Shown in pieces: positions 27,073 to 37,953 of a DNA stretch of 64,000 nt. The notes under the pieces were generated by a model. It did no database searches, was not told the DNA's origin, and worked only from the letters and a program-made list of their open reading frames with translations. Both the position numbers and the translations under genes were made by a program. The stretch's first letter is position 1. Every line of letters starts with the position of its first letter. Source of the stretch: Leptolyngbya sp. Heron Island J (GTDB taxonomy: Bacteria; Cyanobacteriota; Cyanobacteriia; Phormidesmidales; Phormidesmidaceae); the NCBI RefSeq assembly GCF_000482245.1, contig NZ_AWNH01000022.1, positions 43,424-107,423 on the forward strand, read 5' to 3'.

Positions 27073-30000
27073 TTACCAGACTTCGTCTTGGTCTCCCCAT
27101 TCATCGTCGTTATAGCGCTGTGGACTGCCTTGGCGACTAGAAGTGTTTCCAGAAGAGTAACCGTTAGCAGGGGTACTCGCTGGCTCACTCGGCTTATCGG
27201 CCCAAGGATCATCATCAACAGAGGCGTTAGAGTGCCAGTTACTAGCTGCTGTCGAACGACCACCATTAGGATGGCCATCGGTTGACTGAGATGGGTATTC
27301 AGAATTGGTAGGAGGTGTATAGCGCTCTGAAGCAGGTGGTCTTACTTCATCTCTAGCAGCAGCATCTGAGCTGTAGCGAGGCTGTTGTAAATTATCTTGC
27401 TCATAGGCTGAACGAGAAGCCGTATCTTGGCTATGACCGCTACCAGAACGCTGACCGTAGGTATTTTGATCAGTGTAGCTCTGTTGAGGATAGTTCCCTC
27501 TGGGGTCTACACTGCCACGTCCATAATTTTCCTCGGGACTGCGGTCATAACGACCTTGATCACGCTGACGATAGCTATCGCTTTGCTCGTAAGGATTCTG
27601 TCCATAGGCAGACTGGTTATAGGCACCTTGACCAAAAGACCTATCCTGAGCAGGCCGCTGCTGGCCAGAACCATCCTGCGGCTGAGATGGAGAATCGTAA
27701 GCATCAGCCCCATAGCGCCCTTGGGCACTTTGATCATAACGGCGGCTTTGCTGTTCGTAGCGACTTTGGTCAGAGCTTCCTTGCTCAAAATGCTCTTGAC
27801 GGGATGCTCCCTGGTTGTAGGGTTCTTGGCCATAGGATGTCTGATTGTAGGCATCTTGACCATAGGAACCGCGACCGTAGCTATCTGAGCGACGTCTCTG
27901 ATTATCATAGTCACGATTTTCGTAACCGCCTCGGGTGTCGTAGCTACGGGGAGGATCGTAGGTCTGACGACCACCACTTGATGGTGATGTGGGCTGGCTC
28001 CAGCTGTCATCCCAATCATCCCAACCGCTCCGATTATCCCGTCGACCAGCCGACCAACTGGGGCTATCCCACTGGCTTTGGCCATTCCAGTCATAGTCTC
28101 GACGATAGTAATCGTCGTCGTCCTCAAACGCTTTTTTAAGGGTGTCGCCAATTTGGCTAAAGATATTCCCGTCGTCGTTATCGGCGTCGTACAAATAGGC
28201 TTCGCGGTTGAGTTCATATAATTCATCCTGGAGTTCGGACTGAATCATATCGATCATGCGCTCGTCCTCACGTTTGAGGGCATCGCGTAGATCTTGAATC
28301 AGGTTGTCGATGCGGCGTTTGCGATCGCGAGCAAACTGCAATCCAAAGTCAATAGAAACACTGCGCATGGCCCGTTCAGCTTGGAAAGTCAGCGTTTCAG
28401 CTCGATTGCGCTTTTCAATTCGTTCCCGCTGCCCCCGGTCCACATCGGCAAATTCCTCAGCTTCCCGCAGCATCCGTTGGACATCGTCTTCGGATAGGTT
28501 AGAGGCCTCTTGGACAGTAATACTCTGCTCGCGTCCTGTGGTTTTATCCATGGCCGACACTTGCAAAATACCATTGGCATCAATATCAAATGACACCTGA
28601 ATCTGGGGAATGCCGCGTGGAGCTGGGGGAATGCCCATAAGCTTAAATCGCCCCAGGGATTTGTTATCTATCCCCATTTCCCGTTCACCCTGAATCACAT
28701 GCACTTCCACAACGGTTTGATTATTTTCGGAAGTGGAGAAAATATCCGAGCGCCTGACAGGAATCGTGGTGTTACGAGGAATGACCTTTTTCATGACCCC
28801 ACCAATGGTCTCTAATCCCAAAGACAGTGGGGTGACATCCAACAGCATGATGTCCTTGACCTCTTCAGTTAGGATGCCAGCTTGAATAGCAGCTCCAACG
28901 GCGACGGCCTCGTCCGGGTTCACATTCTGATTGGGTTCTTTGCTGAGGATAGAACGCACCAACTGCTGCACCATGGGCATGCGACTGGAGCCACCGACAA
29001 GTACTACTTCATCAATTTGTGAAGGTGACAAACGCGCATCATTCATCGCCTGCTGCAGGGGAGCCCGTAGACGACTAATTAGATCGGCACAGAGTGATTC
29101 AAAGTGAGATCGCGACAGCTTTTTCTCAATATGCTTTGGCCCATCAGCAGTAGCCGTAATAAACGGCAGATTGATTTCCACCGTCGGCAATCCTGACAGC
29201 TCAATTTTTGCCTTTTCTGCCGCTTCTGTCAGACGCTGAAGAGCCTGCCGATCCCGACGTAGATCAATCCCTTCAGTTTCAAGAAACTCATCCGCCAGCC
29301 AGTCAACAATCTTCTTATCAAAGTTGATACCCCCTAGCTGAGTGTCACCACTAGTGGATCTGACTTCAAATACGCCATTGCGTACATCTAAAATAGATAC
29401 ATCAAAGGTGCCACCTCCCAGATCAAACACCAGAATAGTTTGATTAAATTGCTGGTCTAATCCGTAGGCTAATGCCGCCGCCGTTGGCTCATTAATAATC
29501 CGTTTAACCTCTAAACCCGCAATACGACCAGCATCTCGGGTTGCCTGACGTTGGGCATCGTTAAAGTATGCAGGGACAGTAATCACCGCACCAGTTACAG
29601 GCTGGCCCATATAGCGGCTTGCTTCCTCAGCCAGCTTACGTAGCACCATGGCCGATATTTCTTCGGGAGCAAAGTCCTTATCTAAACGAGGACAGCGGAC
29701 TTTGACGTTCCCAGCATCGTCTTTGCGCACAGTGTAAGGAACGCGCTTAGAGTCGGAACTAAGTTCTGTATATTTACGCCCCAAGTAGCGCTTAACGTTG
29801 TAAAACGTATTTTGAGGATTAAGCACCGCCTGTCGACGGGCCATTTGTCCTACTAAACGCTCTCCCTCTTTACTAAAGGCCACCACTGAAGGTGTGGTGC
29901 GCATCCCCTCCGTATTGGCGATGACCACCGGTTTGCCACCTTCGATGACTGAGACAACTGAGTTGGTAGTACCGAGGTCAATACCGACGACCTTTCCCAT
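27073..30000 (-). CDS. dnaK3: Hsp70 chaperone DnaK3 with long low-complexity tail
   Basis: A 975-residue Hsp70. The ATPase domain (1 to about 385) has [11 protein letters not shown], the phosphate loop [11 protein letters not shown] and [10 protein letters not shown]; the substrate-binding domain follows to about 600. Residues such as [19 protein letters not shown] and [15 protein letters not shown] resemble the thylakoid-associated DnaK3 of cyanobacteria, and the dnaJ gene follows as in Synechocystis. About 350 residues of Tyr/Gln/Gly/Ser/Arg/Asp-rich sequence then extend the chain, much longer than usual, ending [17 protein letters not shown] at 30000 is the family start; an in-frame ATG at 30036 would add 12 residues. 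Clients are unknown; membrane-linked protein folding is the family expectation. Confidence 0.92.
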   Translation of the reverse strand: MGKVVGIDLGTTNSVVSVIEGGKPVVIANTEGMRTTPSVVAFSKEGERLVGQMARRQAVLNPQNTFYNVKRYLGRKYTELSSDSKRVPYTVRKDDAGNVKVRCPRLDKDFAPEEISAMVLRKLAEEASRYMGQPVTGAVITVPAYFNDAQRQATRDAGRIAGLEVKRIINEPTAAALAYGLDQQFNQTILVFDLGGGTFDVSILDVRNGVFEVRSTSGDTQLGGINFDKKIVDWLADEFLETEGIDLRRDRQALQRLTEAAEKAKIELSGLPTVEINLPFITATADGPKHIEKKLSRSHFESLCADLISRLRAPLQQAMNDARLSPSQIDEVVLVGGSSRMPMVQQLVRSILSKEPNQNVNPDEAVAVGAAIQAGILTEEVKDIMLLDVTPLSLGLETIGGVMKKVIPRNTTIPVRRSDIFSTSENNQTVVEVHVIQGEREMGIDNKSLGRFKLMGIPPAPRGIPQIQVSFDIDANGILQVSAMDKTTGREQSITVQEASNLSEDDVQRMLREAEEFADVDRGQRERIEKRNRAETLTFQAERAMRSVSIDFGLQFARDRKRRIDNLIQDLRDALKREDERMIDMIQSELQDELYELNREAYLYDADNDDGNIFSQIGDTLKKAFEDDDDYYRRDYDWNGQSQWDSPSWSAGRRDNRSGWDDWDDSWSQPTSPSSGGRQTYDPPRSYDTRGGYENRDYDNQRRRSDSYGRGSYGQDAYNQTSYGQEPYNQGASRQEHFEQGSSDQSRYEQQSRRYDQSAQGRYGADAYDSPSQPQDGSGQQRPAQDRSFGQGAYNQSAYGQNPYEQSDSYRQRDQGRYDRSPEENYGRGSVDPRGNYPQQSYTDQNTYGQRSGSGHSQDTASRSAYEQDNLQQPRYSSDAAARDEVRPPASERYTPPTNSEYPSQSTDGHPNGGRSTAASNWHSNASVDDDPWADKPSEPASTPANGYSSGNTSSRQGSPQRYNDDEWGDQDEVW
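27076..28125 (-). repeat. Region coding the Tyr/Gln/Gly-rich tail of DnaK3
   Basis: This part of dnaK3 encodes imperfect short repeats of the form Y-G-Q, Y-N-Q and Y-E-Q (for example [19 protein letters not shown]), interspersed with Arg, Asp and Ser. It begins after an acidic patch (DDDDYY). The pattern resembles prion-like, phase-separating tails of eukaryotic RNA-binding proteins. The long overlapping frames on the other strand here are by-products of the repetitive codons. Confidence 0.85.
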
Positions 30001-30211
30001 CCGATAGGTTTCTCCCACTGCACGTGCAGCGGCCATAGCCGCCTACACAATTAATCATATATATAGTAGTCACTTAGTAGTCTAAGCCACTATTGTGCTG
30101 TGGCTTAACCACATGTACACACCATCATAATGGTCCGGTTAGGATAGAGTTGTCTATTCCAGAGAACCGGCTATAACTTGTTCGAATTCTCTGATAGTAT
30201 GGAATTCGCAA

Positions 30212-30294
30212 GCGGATGTGGCGGAATTGGTAGACGCGCTAGGTTTAGGTTCTAGTGTCTTCGTGACGTGAAGGTTCAAGTCCTTTCATCCGCA
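30212..30294 (+). tRNA. tRNA-Leu (anticodon UAG)
   Basis: An 83-base class II tRNA. The acceptor stem GCGGATG pairs with CATCCGC, with A as discriminator and no encoded CCA. The anticodon arm CTAGG-TTTAGGT-TCTAG shows UAG, reading CUN leucine codons. A long variable arm (tgtcttcgtgacg) precedes the T arm with GTTCAAGTC. A strong terminator follows within three bases. Confidence 0.96.
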
Positions 30295-30296
30295 TT

Positions 30297-30331
30297 AAAA
30301 AGCCCGGCTTCTAATAGAAGCCGGGCTTTTT
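30297..30331 (+). terminator. Terminator after tRNA-Leu
   Basis: A perfect hairpin: GCCCGGCTTC, loop TAATA, GAAGCCGGGC, flanked by five A and five T. It can work in both directions, but only the tRNA lies immediately upstream. Confidence 0.93.
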
Positions 30332-30421
30332 AATGGTTGCAAATTCTGTAACCCGCCTCCCTTGCCAAGGTTACCAACTCATACTGGGAACAACGATACA
30401 GATGAGACGTAGGAAATAACC

Positions 30422-31327
30422 ATGGCAAAGTTGATGCGGGCAAAACTAGCAGTACTCGTAGCCGTCGCTAGCTTGGTGAGCTGTGGTGCCGCTACTGAAA
30501 TGAGCATGAGCGATGAGTTTGGTTCGCAAGCTCAGGCTCCGGCAGAAACTACAGCGGTCGCCGAATCCGCCAATATTTTGATGGATCAAGAAGCCGTTGA
30601 AGCAGATACCAGCAGACCAGTTGAGCCCCCTGATGACTCTGCTATCACTGCTGGACAACCTCAATTAATCAAACGAGCACAGCTAAGCTTAGTTGTAGAT
30701 TCGGTAGATGACGGCTTAAAAAGTGCCTCGCAAATCATCCGCACACATCAGGGCGATATTTTAGACCTCCAGGACAATCAAATAGAAGCAGTCCAACGGA
30801 CAGCCTATCTACGTATTCGAGTCCCCCAAGCCAATTTAGATCCATTGCTGGAGGAACTCGGTGCCTTGGGAACAGTCCAGCAGCAGGGTTTAGGCGCGGA
30901 AGATGTCTCGACCCAGCTTGTTGATGCTCAGGCCAGATTACGTAATCTGCGGAAATCAGAGGAATCTTTGCTTAAAATCATGGAGCGCTCTGGAGAAATT
31001 TCCCACGTGCTAGAAGTCTCCCGAGAACTTAGCCGCATACGGGAGCAAATTGAGCAGATTGATGCCCGTGTACAGAATTTACAAACTCAAGTACGTTACT
31101 CCACAATCGATTTGACCCTGGCTGCAGCTGTGGCATCGCAGCCCGTTGGTCGCCCATTAGGTGAAACCATTGGTGCTACCTGGCAACAAGCGACTCAGTC
31201 TGTGGGCTCTCTAACTGTAGGGTTAATGCAGATTGGTCTATGGCTGCTGGCTTATAGTCCTTATTTATTGGTAGTTGCTATTGCGAGTGTAATTGGCTAC
31301 CGTACTATTCGTCGTCGGCCTAGTTAG
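30422..31327 (+). CDS. DUF4349 lipoprotein
   Basis: A 301-residue lipoprotein with lipobox LVSC (Cys near residue 21). An acidic linker of about 50 residues follows. The DUF4349 core covers about 78-245: IKRAQLSLVVDSVDDGLKSA, RTAYLRIRVPQANLDPLLEEL and a predicted coiled coil (LSRIREQIEQIDARVQNLQTQ) before YSTIDLTL. A C-terminal membrane helix (about 265-290) ends in a basic stop-transfer tail (RTIRRRPS). Function in the family is unknown; anchoring at both ends is usual for it. Start is the ATG at 30422. It stands alone between the tRNA and the convergent epimerase gene. Confidence 0.88.
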   Translation: MAKLMRAKLAVLVAVASLVSCGAATEMSMSDEFGSQAQAPAETTAVAESANILMDQEAVEADTSRPVEPPDDSAITAGQPQLIKRAQLSLVVDSVDDGLKSASQIIRTHQGDILDLQDNQIEAVQRTAYLRIRVPQANLDPLLEELGALGTVQQQGLGAEDVSTQLVDAQARLRNLRKSEESLLKIMERSGEISHVLEVSRELSRIREQIEQIDARVQNLQTQVRYSTIDLTLAAAVASQPVGRPLGETIGATWQQATQSVGSLTVGLMQIGLWLLAYSPYLLVVAIASVIGYRTIRRRPS

Positions 31328-31395
31328 GGCTACAAGCGCGTTTTTACTAACCTTGCCTGACTAGCTCAGACCTCTTCTTGGTAAAAACCGAGTCT

Positions 31396-32385
31396 CTAGT
31401 ACCCATAGTAGTTCTTATACCAATCAACAAATTTCGTAATACCCACCTCCAGGGGGGTACTGGGGGCAAAACCTACGTCGGCGGTCAAATCAGCAACGTC
31501 AGCGTAGGTAGACGTCACATCTCCTGGTTGCATGGGCATCATTTCCTTGACCGCAGGTTTGCCCATAGCTTGCTCAATAATCTCGATAAAACGCATCAGC
31601 TCAACTGGACTGTGATTGCCGATGTTATAGACTTTGTATGGAGCTGCAGTGCTAAAGGCTTCATCTGTAATGGGTTTGGGCAAATGCCACACAGTGCGTA
31701 CCACACCCTCAACGACATCATCAATGTAGGTAAAATCGCGCTGCATTTTGCCGTGGTTGTAAACTTGGATGGGTCGATCATTTGCGATCGCATCAACAAA
31801 CTTAAAATAGGCCATATCGGGTCGGCCCCAAGGACCATAAACCGTAAAGAAACGCAGACCCGTCGTCGGCAAATTGTACAAATGACTATAGGAATGAGCC
31901 ATTAGCTCATTCGCCTTTTTTGTAGCCGCGTACAGCGATACCGGATGGTCCACATTATCCACTGTAGAAAATGGCACCTTACGGTTAGCTCCATACACCG
32001 AACTCGAAGACGCATAGACTAAATGCTCTACCCCCGTGTGGCGACATCCCTCCAGAATGTGAATAAAGCCCGTCAAGTTACTATCGGCATAGGCATAGGG
32101 ATTTTTCAGCGAGTACCGCACACCAGCCTGAGCAGCTAGGTGAATCACACGGTCAAACGACTGCTCTTGAAATAAAGCCTCTACCTTGGCGCGATCAGCC
32201 AAATCCAACGGGAAAAACGAAAACGAAGCATGCGGCAACAGTTGATCTAATCGACCTTGCTTTAGAGACACATCATAGTAATCATTTAGGTTATCAATCC
32301 CACAGACAACCTCTCCATCAGCCAACAGACGCTGCGCTACAAAGTAACCAATAAAGCCAGCTACCCCTGTTACCAAGACCTTCAT
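31396..32385 (-). CDS. NAD-dependent nucleotide-sugar epimerase (UDP-glucuronate 4-epimerase type)
   Basis: A 329-residue extended short-chain dehydrogenase/reductase. The Rossmann motif is [14 protein letters not shown] at the N-terminus; [15 protein letters not shown] and the catalytic YAATKKANE follow; [21 protein letters not shown] in parts, and [13 protein letters not shown] near 230, match the CapI/WbpP group that interconverts UDP-glucuronate and UDP-galacturonate. MKVLVTG at 32385 is the family start; the open frame extends 18 bases upstream. It would supply uronic acid for capsule or exopolysaccharide. Substrate specificity is inferred from the subfamily pattern. Confidence 0.88.
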   Translation of the reverse strand: MKVLVTGVAGFIGYFVAQRLLADGEVVCGIDNLNDYYDVSLKQGRLDQLLPHASFSFFPLDLADRAKVEALFQEQSFDRVIHLAAQAGVRYSLKNPYAYADSNLTGFIHILEGCRHTGVEHLVYASSSSVYGANRKVPFSTVDNVDHPVSLYAATKKANELMAHSYSHLYNLPTTGLRFFTVYGPWGRPDMAYFKFVDAIANDRPIQVYNHGKMQRDFTYIDDVVEGVVRTVWHLPKPITDEAFSTAAPYKVYNIGNHSPVELMRFIEIIEQAMGKPAVKEMMPMQPGDVTSTYADVADLTADVGFAPSTPLEVGITKFVDWYKNYYGY

Positions 32386-32881
32386 AGAAATCTGTTCCAT
32401 CAAACGCGCTTACTATAAGGTATCCTTCCCTCGCCCCCATCAAAAGCTGAAACGAGCGCAAAAACGAGTTTAGACGTCACACAATCTGCTTGAGCGAATG
32501 GAGAAAGGACACGTACAGTTACTGCTGAAATTCTGAGGCAAAATTGAGGATCACTTCAGAAACCGTCCTCAAGATTTAGAGTTCGTCTGTCAAAAAGCAA
32601 TTCGGCAAAACGAGTTATTTTTTAATTATTTTTACGTAAATTATGTCCTGAACAAGGAGACAGTTACGGCTAGTCATATAGCCTGAAACTTTTACCAGAA
32701 GTCCAATCTAAGCTCAGGCCTAGAAACTTAGAAACCCGATGGATAAAAAATTTAACTTCCTTTAAAAGTATCTGCTGACATCAAACACATCTTTAATTTT
32801 TAAGAGGAAACAACTGTTCTATATCAGTGCTAGGATTGCCAAAGAACAAATGTGAAAGAAGCAAGAAGGACGTAGTTGTAA
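32386..32881. other. Gene-free region before pnp
   Basis: About 500 bases without a supportable gene between the divergent epimerase and pnp. It is AT-rich around 32610-32650 and 32740-32810, and AAGGA lies 13 bases before the pnp start. It presumably contains both promoters and a long pnp leader. No rpsO, the common neighbour of pnp elsewhere, is present. Confidence 0.55.
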
Positions 32882-35038
32882 ATGCAAGAAATTGACAAGT
32901 CAATATCTTTTGATGGACGAGATATTCGACTTAAAGTGGGTCTTCTGGCACCTCAAGCAGGCGGCTCAGTTTTAATTGAATCTGGAGAGACAGCCGTACT
33001 TGTTACTGCAACTCAGTCCAGCCCCCGAGAAGGCATCGATTTTTTACCATTGTTAGTTGATTACGAAGAGCGCCTCTATGCAGCGGGCCGAATTCCCGGA
33101 GGCTTCTTACGTCGCGAGGGACGTCCACCGGAAAGGGCGACCTTAGTTAGCCGCTTAATCGACCGACCAATGCGTCCGCTGTTTCCCCAATGGATGCGAA
33201 ATGACATTCAGATCGTGGCAACCACCGTCTCAATGGACCATGATGTGCCTCCCGATGTGTTGGCTGCAACTGGCGCTTCAATTGCCACTCTACTAGCCAA
33301 GATTCCTTTTTACGGTCCCATGGCAGCTGTTCGGGTCGGCCTAATTGGCGATGACTTCATTATCAATCCCACCTATCAGGAGATTGAAGATGGTGATCTA
33401 GATTTGATTGTTGCTGGCTCTCCCGATGGGGTCATCATGGTTGAAGCTGGGGCTAACCAACTACCTGAACAGGATGTGATTGAAGCCATTGACTTTGGCT
33501 ATGAGGTGGTTCGCGATATCATCCAGGCTCAGAAAGACATCGTAGCGGAGCTGGGGATTGAGCCAGTTATACTCACGGCTCCTGAAACGGATCCAACACT
33601 GGCAGACTTTTTGGCAGATAAAGCGACTGATGGCGTCAAAGATATCCTGAAGCAATTTGAGCTATCTAAGCCCGACAGAGATGAAAAACTTGACGAGCTA
33701 AAGGCACAAATTAGCGAACAAGTGGCTGAACTCGCTGAAGACGACCCAATTAGCGTAGCCATCGCTGAAAACAGTAAGGCTTTTGGGAATGCTTATAAAG
33801 CATTAACTAAAAAATTAATGCGGGCGCAGATCCTGGAAGAGGGTGTACGCGTTGATGGTCGCAAGCTTGACGAGGTCAGGCCGATTAGCTGCCGTACAGG
33901 AGTTTTGCCTAGCCGCGTCCATGGCACAGGTCTATTCCGCCGAGGACTGACTCAGGTGATGTCTGTGGTCACCCTGGGAACCCCAGGGGATGCTCAGCTC
34001 ACGGATGATTTACATCCGGACGAAGAAAAGCGCTATTTACATCACTATAATTTCCCACCTTACTCAGTAGGTGAAACTCGCCCCATGCGATCGCCAGGGC
34101 GTCGTGAGATTGGTCACGGTGCTTTAGCAGAAAGGGCATTGGTACCAGTGTTACCGACCATGTCAGATTTCCCCTATGTAATTCGCGTTGTTTCTGAGGT
34201 GTTATCCTCCAACGGGTCCACATCTATGGGTTCAGTCTGTGGTTCTACCCTATCGCTGATGGATGCTGGTGTGCCTCTGAGCAAACCAGTTAGCGGTGCT
34301 GCTATGGGATTAATCAAGGAAGGTGATGACATCAGAATTTTGACTGATATTCAAGGAATTGAAGACTTCCTGGGCGATATGGACTTTAAGGTTGCTGGTA
34401 CTGACACCGGCATCACCGCCCTGCAGATGGATATGAAAATTACAGGTCTCTCAATGAAGACCATTGCCGAAGCCATTAACCAGGCGAAACCAGCGCGGCT
34501 CCATATCCTCTCAAAAATGCTAGAAGCGATCAACGCACCTCGAACTGAGCTTTCGCCCTATGCACCTAGACTCCTTACCTTCAAGATCGATCCAGAAATG
34601 ATTGGCATGGTGATCGGTCCTGGTGGTAAGCAAATCAAGAGTATTACCGACGAAACAGGGGCTAAAGTTGACATCCAGGATGATGGGACCATCACAGTCT
34701 CGTCAGTTGACGGGGCCGCAGCTGAACGAGCCCAGGCACTCATTGAAGGGATTACCTTTAAACCCTCAGCAGGGGATGTATATGTGGGTAAAGTAACCCG
34801 TATCATTCCGATTGGTGCTTTTGTTGAGTATCGCCCTGGCAAAGAAGGCATGATCCATATCTCACAGCTGGCAGATTACCGAGTCAATAAAGTCGAAGAT
34901 GAGGTCACTGTGGGCGAAGAGGTTCTGATCAAAATTCGAGAAATTGATGGCCGCGGTCGCGTTAACCTCACTCGGCTCAATATCCACCCAGATGAAGCTG
35001 CTAAGGCACGGGCGGCTGCGGGTCTAGCCGCTGAATAG
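32882..35038 (+). CDS. pnp: Polyribonucleotide nucleotidyltransferase (PNPase)
   Basis: The 718-residue phosphorolytic 3'-5' exoribonuclease of RNA decay. Two RNase PH-like domains (about 10-230 and 310-540) flank an all-helical linker. The active second domain shows [16 protein letters not shown], and [16 protein letters not shown] domain ([19 protein letters not shown]) and an S1 domain ([18 protein letters not shown]) end the chain. Length is normal. Start is ATG at 32882. In cyanobacteria PNPase also has polymerase activity that makes heterogeneous tails. tpiA follows on the same strand after 161 bases and a hairpin. Confidence 0.97.
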   Translation: MQEIDKSISFDGRDIRLKVGLLAPQAGGSVLIESGETAVLVTATQSSPREGIDFLPLLVDYEERLYAAGRIPGGFLRREGRPPERATLVSRLIDRPMRPLFPQWMRNDIQIVATTVSMDHDVPPDVLAATGASIATLLAKIPFYGPMAAVRVGLIGDDFIINPTYQEIEDGDLDLIVAGSPDGVIMVEAGANQLPEQDVIEAIDFGYEVVRDIIQAQKDIVAELGIEPVILTAPETDPTLADFLADKATDGVKDILKQFELSKPDRDEKLDELKAQISEQVAELAEDDPISVAIAENSKAFGNAYKALTKKLMRAQILEEGVRVDGRKLDEVRPISCRTGVLPSRVHGTGLFRRGLTQVMSVVTLGTPGDAQLTDDLHPDEEKRYLHHYNFPPYSVGETRPMRSPGRREIGHGALAERALVPVLPTMSDFPYVIRVVSEVLSSNGSTSMGSVCGSTLSLMDAGVPLSKPVSGAAMGLIKEGDDIRILTDIQGIEDFLGDMDFKVAGTDTGITALQMDMKITGLSMKTIAEAINQAKPARLHILSKMLEAINAPRTELSPYAPRLLTFKIDPEMIGMVIGPGGKQIKSITDETGAKVDIQDDGTITVSSVDGAAAERAQALIEGITFKPSAGDVYVGKVTRIIPIGAFVEYRPGKEGMIHISQLADYRVNKVEDEVTVGEEVLIKIREIDGRGRVNLTRLNIHPDEAAKARAAAGLAAE

Positions 35039-35059
35039 GTTCAGCAACTGTCGCAGGTA

Positions 35060-35099
35060 GGGATGTGAACACTGTAGATGTTTGCAAGATTCACATCCC
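35060..35099 (+). terminator. Hairpin after pnp
   Basis: A ten-base-pair stem (GGGATGTGAA with TTCACATCCC) 21 bases after the pnp stop. There is no T tract, so it may stabilise the 3' end rather than terminate. Confidence 0.5.
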
Positions 35100-35199
35100 C
35101 AGTGGCTCACCGTGAGCGATTTCCTGACCTTAATTTGCGCTGGGTTAAGGTTTCTCGGTAGGATGCTTGATGCAATATCGAGAGCGAAATTAAACACCC

Positions 35200-35925
35200 G
35201 TGCGAAGAATTGTTATCGCTGGCAATTGGAAGATGCACAAAACCCAGGCAGACAGCCTGGCGTTTTTGCATGGTTTTTTACCTCAGCTAGAGGCCACACC
35301 TGAGCATCGAGAAGTGATTTTGTGTGCTCCTTTTACGGCCCTGACTACACTGTCTAAAACTCTCCATGGCTCACGGGTGATGGTGGGAGCACAAAATGTT
35401 CACTGGGAAACATCTGGTGCATACACTGGGGAAATCTCTGGGGAAATGTTGACAGAGATTGGTGCTCGCTATGTGGTTGTTGGTCACAGCGAACGCCGTG
35501 AATATTTTGGGGATACTGACGAAACCGTTAACCTGCGGCTAAAGGCAGCTCAAATAGCCGGGCTAACGCCTATTCTCTGTGTTGGCGAAACCAAGCAGCA
35601 ACGCGATGCAGGGGAAACAGAAGCCCACGTAGTTAGCCAAATAGAGAAAGGCTTAGCAGGTGTGGACCAGAGTAAATTGATTATTGCCTATGAGCCAATC
35701 TGGGCCATTGGTACTGGTGATACCTGTGCAGCGGAAGAGGCTAACCGTGTCTGCTGGCTAATTCGTTCTCAGTTGGCTAATAAAGATGTGCCCATTCAGT
35801 ATGGCGGCTCTGTGAAACCGGGCAATGTGGATGAAATTATGGCGCAGCCTGAAATTGATGGAGCTTTAGTGGGAGGTGCCAGCCTGGAGGCAGATACGTT
35901 TGCTCGTATCGTTAACTATGAGTAA
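35200..35925 (+). CDS. tpiA: Triosephosphate isomerase
   Basis: A 241-residue TIM-barrel enzyme interconverting glyceraldehyde-3-phosphate and dihydroxyacetone phosphate in glycolysis and the Calvin cycle. Catalytic residues are visible: Asn-Lys in AGNWKMHK, His in [13 protein letters not shown], Glu in [12 protein letters not shown], and the phosphate loops [10 protein letters not shown] and GALVGGASL. The start is a GTG at 35200 ([10 protein letters not shown] follows), with no in-frame ATG that would keep the first strand. Length is slightly short of 250, as in other cyanobacteria. Confidence 0.97.
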   Translation: MRRIVIAGNWKMHKTQADSLAFLHGFLPQLEATPEHREVILCAPFTALTTLSKTLHGSRVMVGAQNVHWETSGAYTGEISGEMLTEIGARYVVVGHSERREYFGDTDETVNLRLKAAQIAGLTPILCVGETKQQRDAGETEAHVVSQIEKGLAGVDQSKLIIAYEPIWAIGTGDTCAAEEANRVCWLIRSQLANKDVPIQYGGSVKPGNVDEIMAQPEIDGALVGGASLEADTFARIVNYE

Positions 35926-35966
35926 ATCCATGGTTGGCTAGATCATGATTGGGCATTAGCAATCAA

Positions 35967-37316
35967 TCATACCTGCGCTCCATCCTCTGGTTGGCTGACA
36001 AAATGATTAGTGGGATCCAAACTAACATTTTGGATGCGAGTATCATCGTGAACGTAGTAGTGGGCATGAACATAAATGCGATCGCGTCCCTGCTGTTTAG
36101 CATGGTAAAGCGCTAAATCTGCCGCCTGGAGGAGATCCTGAGACACTAGATGATGTTCAGGGATTACAGTAGCAATCCCCATCGTCAAAGTGACCCTATC
36201 AGTTACATCCGATGTGGCATGGGGAATTGAGGCTTTTTCTAACTGGTGCTGAATAGCAAGCGCAACATTGTGACCGCCTGCCGTATTAGTGTTGGGCAGA
36301 ACTACTGCGAATTCCTCACCGCCATAGCGAGCCACCAGGTCAGCAGGACGACGAATACAGTGAGTTAATACATCGCTGACCCTCGACAGGCAAACATCCC
36401 CCATAGGATGGCCATAGTAATCGTTATACCGTTTGAAATAATCAATATCACACAAAATCAAGGTCAGCGGCTGCTGCTCCCGGGCCAGACGATTCCATTC
36501 AGCCTCAAAATAATGATCAAACTGTCGACGGTTGGCTAATCTCGTCAAACTATCGGTCAAGGCTAGGGCCTTCAAAGCATGGTTATCTTGCTTCACCTGC
36601 TCGTATAGCAGACCATGATGTAATGCGATCGCAATTTCATCTGCCAGTATTTTGGCCTGTTCCAGCGGCTCCCCAGTCCAACTGTTGGTCATATCCTTGC
36701 GACCAATCGCCACCACCCCCCAAAGCCGATCAACCAATTGCATCTGATGAGCATGGGGTAAATGAATGGGGCTCAACAGCCAAGCCCCCGGAAACTGACT
36801 TAGCCACTGCTGATCCACTGGCACTTCCTGAACAGACTGAGCATCAACAGCAATGGGAAACGGCTGCTCCAGTTTTGTAATCACACTTTCCAAACTCAGG
36901 TAAGCATTAAACACATTAGAGCCATTGAGGGGTTGCACACACAGCGATGAACCCACAGAGCGCCAATGACATGGCCCATTCTCCAGGAGAAATATCCAAT
37001 CTGCCTGAAAAAAATCCATAAGCGCCTGTACAACGGTTGTATAAACATCGTTGACAGTTAAGCCCTGTCGGATACGCTGAATGGTTTCCCGCAAATCAGT
37101 TTGTTGTTGTAGCTGCTGCTGAAGCTGCTGGACATCAACCAGGCTAGCTTCAGAATTAGGGAAACGGGCCATCCTTGAGGAAGGTTCGAGAACTTGGTGG
37201 AATGGCTGTCCAATTAGGGACGAAGGGAGACCTTGCTGATCACACACCGGGGAGTGCAACCCAGAAAAAACTGTCTGTAGCTGAGGTGATTGTTGAATGA
37301 GAGGCCTGTGGTACAT
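35967..37316 (-). CDS. GAF-GGDEF diguanylate cyclase
   Basis: A soluble protein of 449 residues. A Gln-rich coiled coil (about 67-90) leads into a GAF-like domain (about 85-250), then a GGDEF domain (about 265-425) with GGEEF near 332-336. RPAD stands upstream of it as an intact RxxD inhibitory site, so the enzyme should be subject to product inhibition, unlike the CHASE2 cyclase at 15-17 kb. The frame opens with GTG at 37385; the ATG at 37316 is preferred, though no clear ribosome site supports either. No EAL phosphodiesterase is nearby. Confidence 0.88.
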   Translation of the reverse strand: MYHRPLIQQSPQLQTVFSGLHSPVCDQQGLPSSLIGQPFHQVLEPSSRMARFPNSEASLVDVQQLQQQLQQQTDLRETIQRIRQGLTVNDVYTTVVQALMDFFQADWIFLLENGPCHWRSVGSSLCVQPLNGSNVFNAYLSLESVITKLEQPFPIAVDAQSVQEVPVDQQWLSQFPGAWLLSPIHLPHAHQMQLVDRLWGVVAIGRKDMTNSWTGEPLEQAKILADEIAIALHHGLLYEQVKQDNHALKALALTDSLTRLANRRQFDHYFEAEWNRLAREQQPLTLILCDIDYFKRYNDYYGHPMGDVCLSRVSDVLTHCIRRPADLVARYGGEEFAVVLPNTNTAGGHNVALAIQHQLEKASIPHATSDVTDRVTLTMGIATVIPEHHLVSQDLLQAADLALYHAKQQGRDRIYVHAHYYVHDDTRIQNVSLDPTNHFVSQPEDGAQV

Positions 37317-37953
37317 AGAATGCCCAGGAATTAAAAAAGTGCAATCAGCGACAATATCTGTAAATTTTTTCGAGCCTTGACACACACCCTAAGGTCATCA
37401 GTATGTAACCAGCAAAACGCACGCTAGATGCTATGGCACTAAACACCCGGTCACATACCAATCCCCTCTCTAACCTCAAAAATGATTTCCAAAATATATA
37501 TCTTTTAGAAAGAGTAAGCCCCCACATCATCTGCAGAGAGAATACTTAAAACCTTAGGAAGTCTGACCAATCCATCAATTCAAAGCCCGCTTTACACCAC
37601 CCTAAGTGCTAGATGGTGTCGTCATTAGATGTCATGGATTCAGGGAACGCACAACCACTCAAGAATAGCTACAGGAAAGTGCGGCTCCTTTACGCACCGA
37701 TGTCTAATCTGACAACAGCGCCTGCTAGCCACACCCCAAACCATCACTCACTTATAAGTATCAAGCCCGATTCTGTGAACTTCTATCGTAGAAAGACTGA
37801 AATCGATGGCGATAGAAATCACCAATCCATAAATAACTTAACTAGAACTATTGATGTGACTGACGACAACCACCTAACCCGGTGACAGTTAAGAATTGTG
37901 ATGGCTCTAAGAAAAGTATGCCGGTATCGCCCATGATGCTCTCAAATGGCAGG
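37317..37953. other. Gene-free region between GGDEF and TPR genes
   Basis: Six hundred bases with no convincing gene. A 90-codon frame at 37613-37885 has no ribosome site, no recognisable domain and low-quality composition. The sequence has no strong hairpin terminator that I could find. A structured RNA cannot be excluded. Confidence 0.5.

Noticed and set aside
27427..28226. Several long frames inside dnaK3 in other frames
   Set aside because: By-products of repetitive Tyr/Gln/Gly codons; their products are low-complexity.
37676..37694. Short stretch resembling the RNase P RNA motif (AGGAAAGTSCGG)
   Set aside because: The remaining conserved RNase P elements and the closing helix are missing downstream, so the similarity is coincidental.
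37613..37885. 90-codon open frame in the gap between the GGDEF and TPR genes
   Set aside because: No ribosome site, no domain, composition unlike a protein; likely chance.
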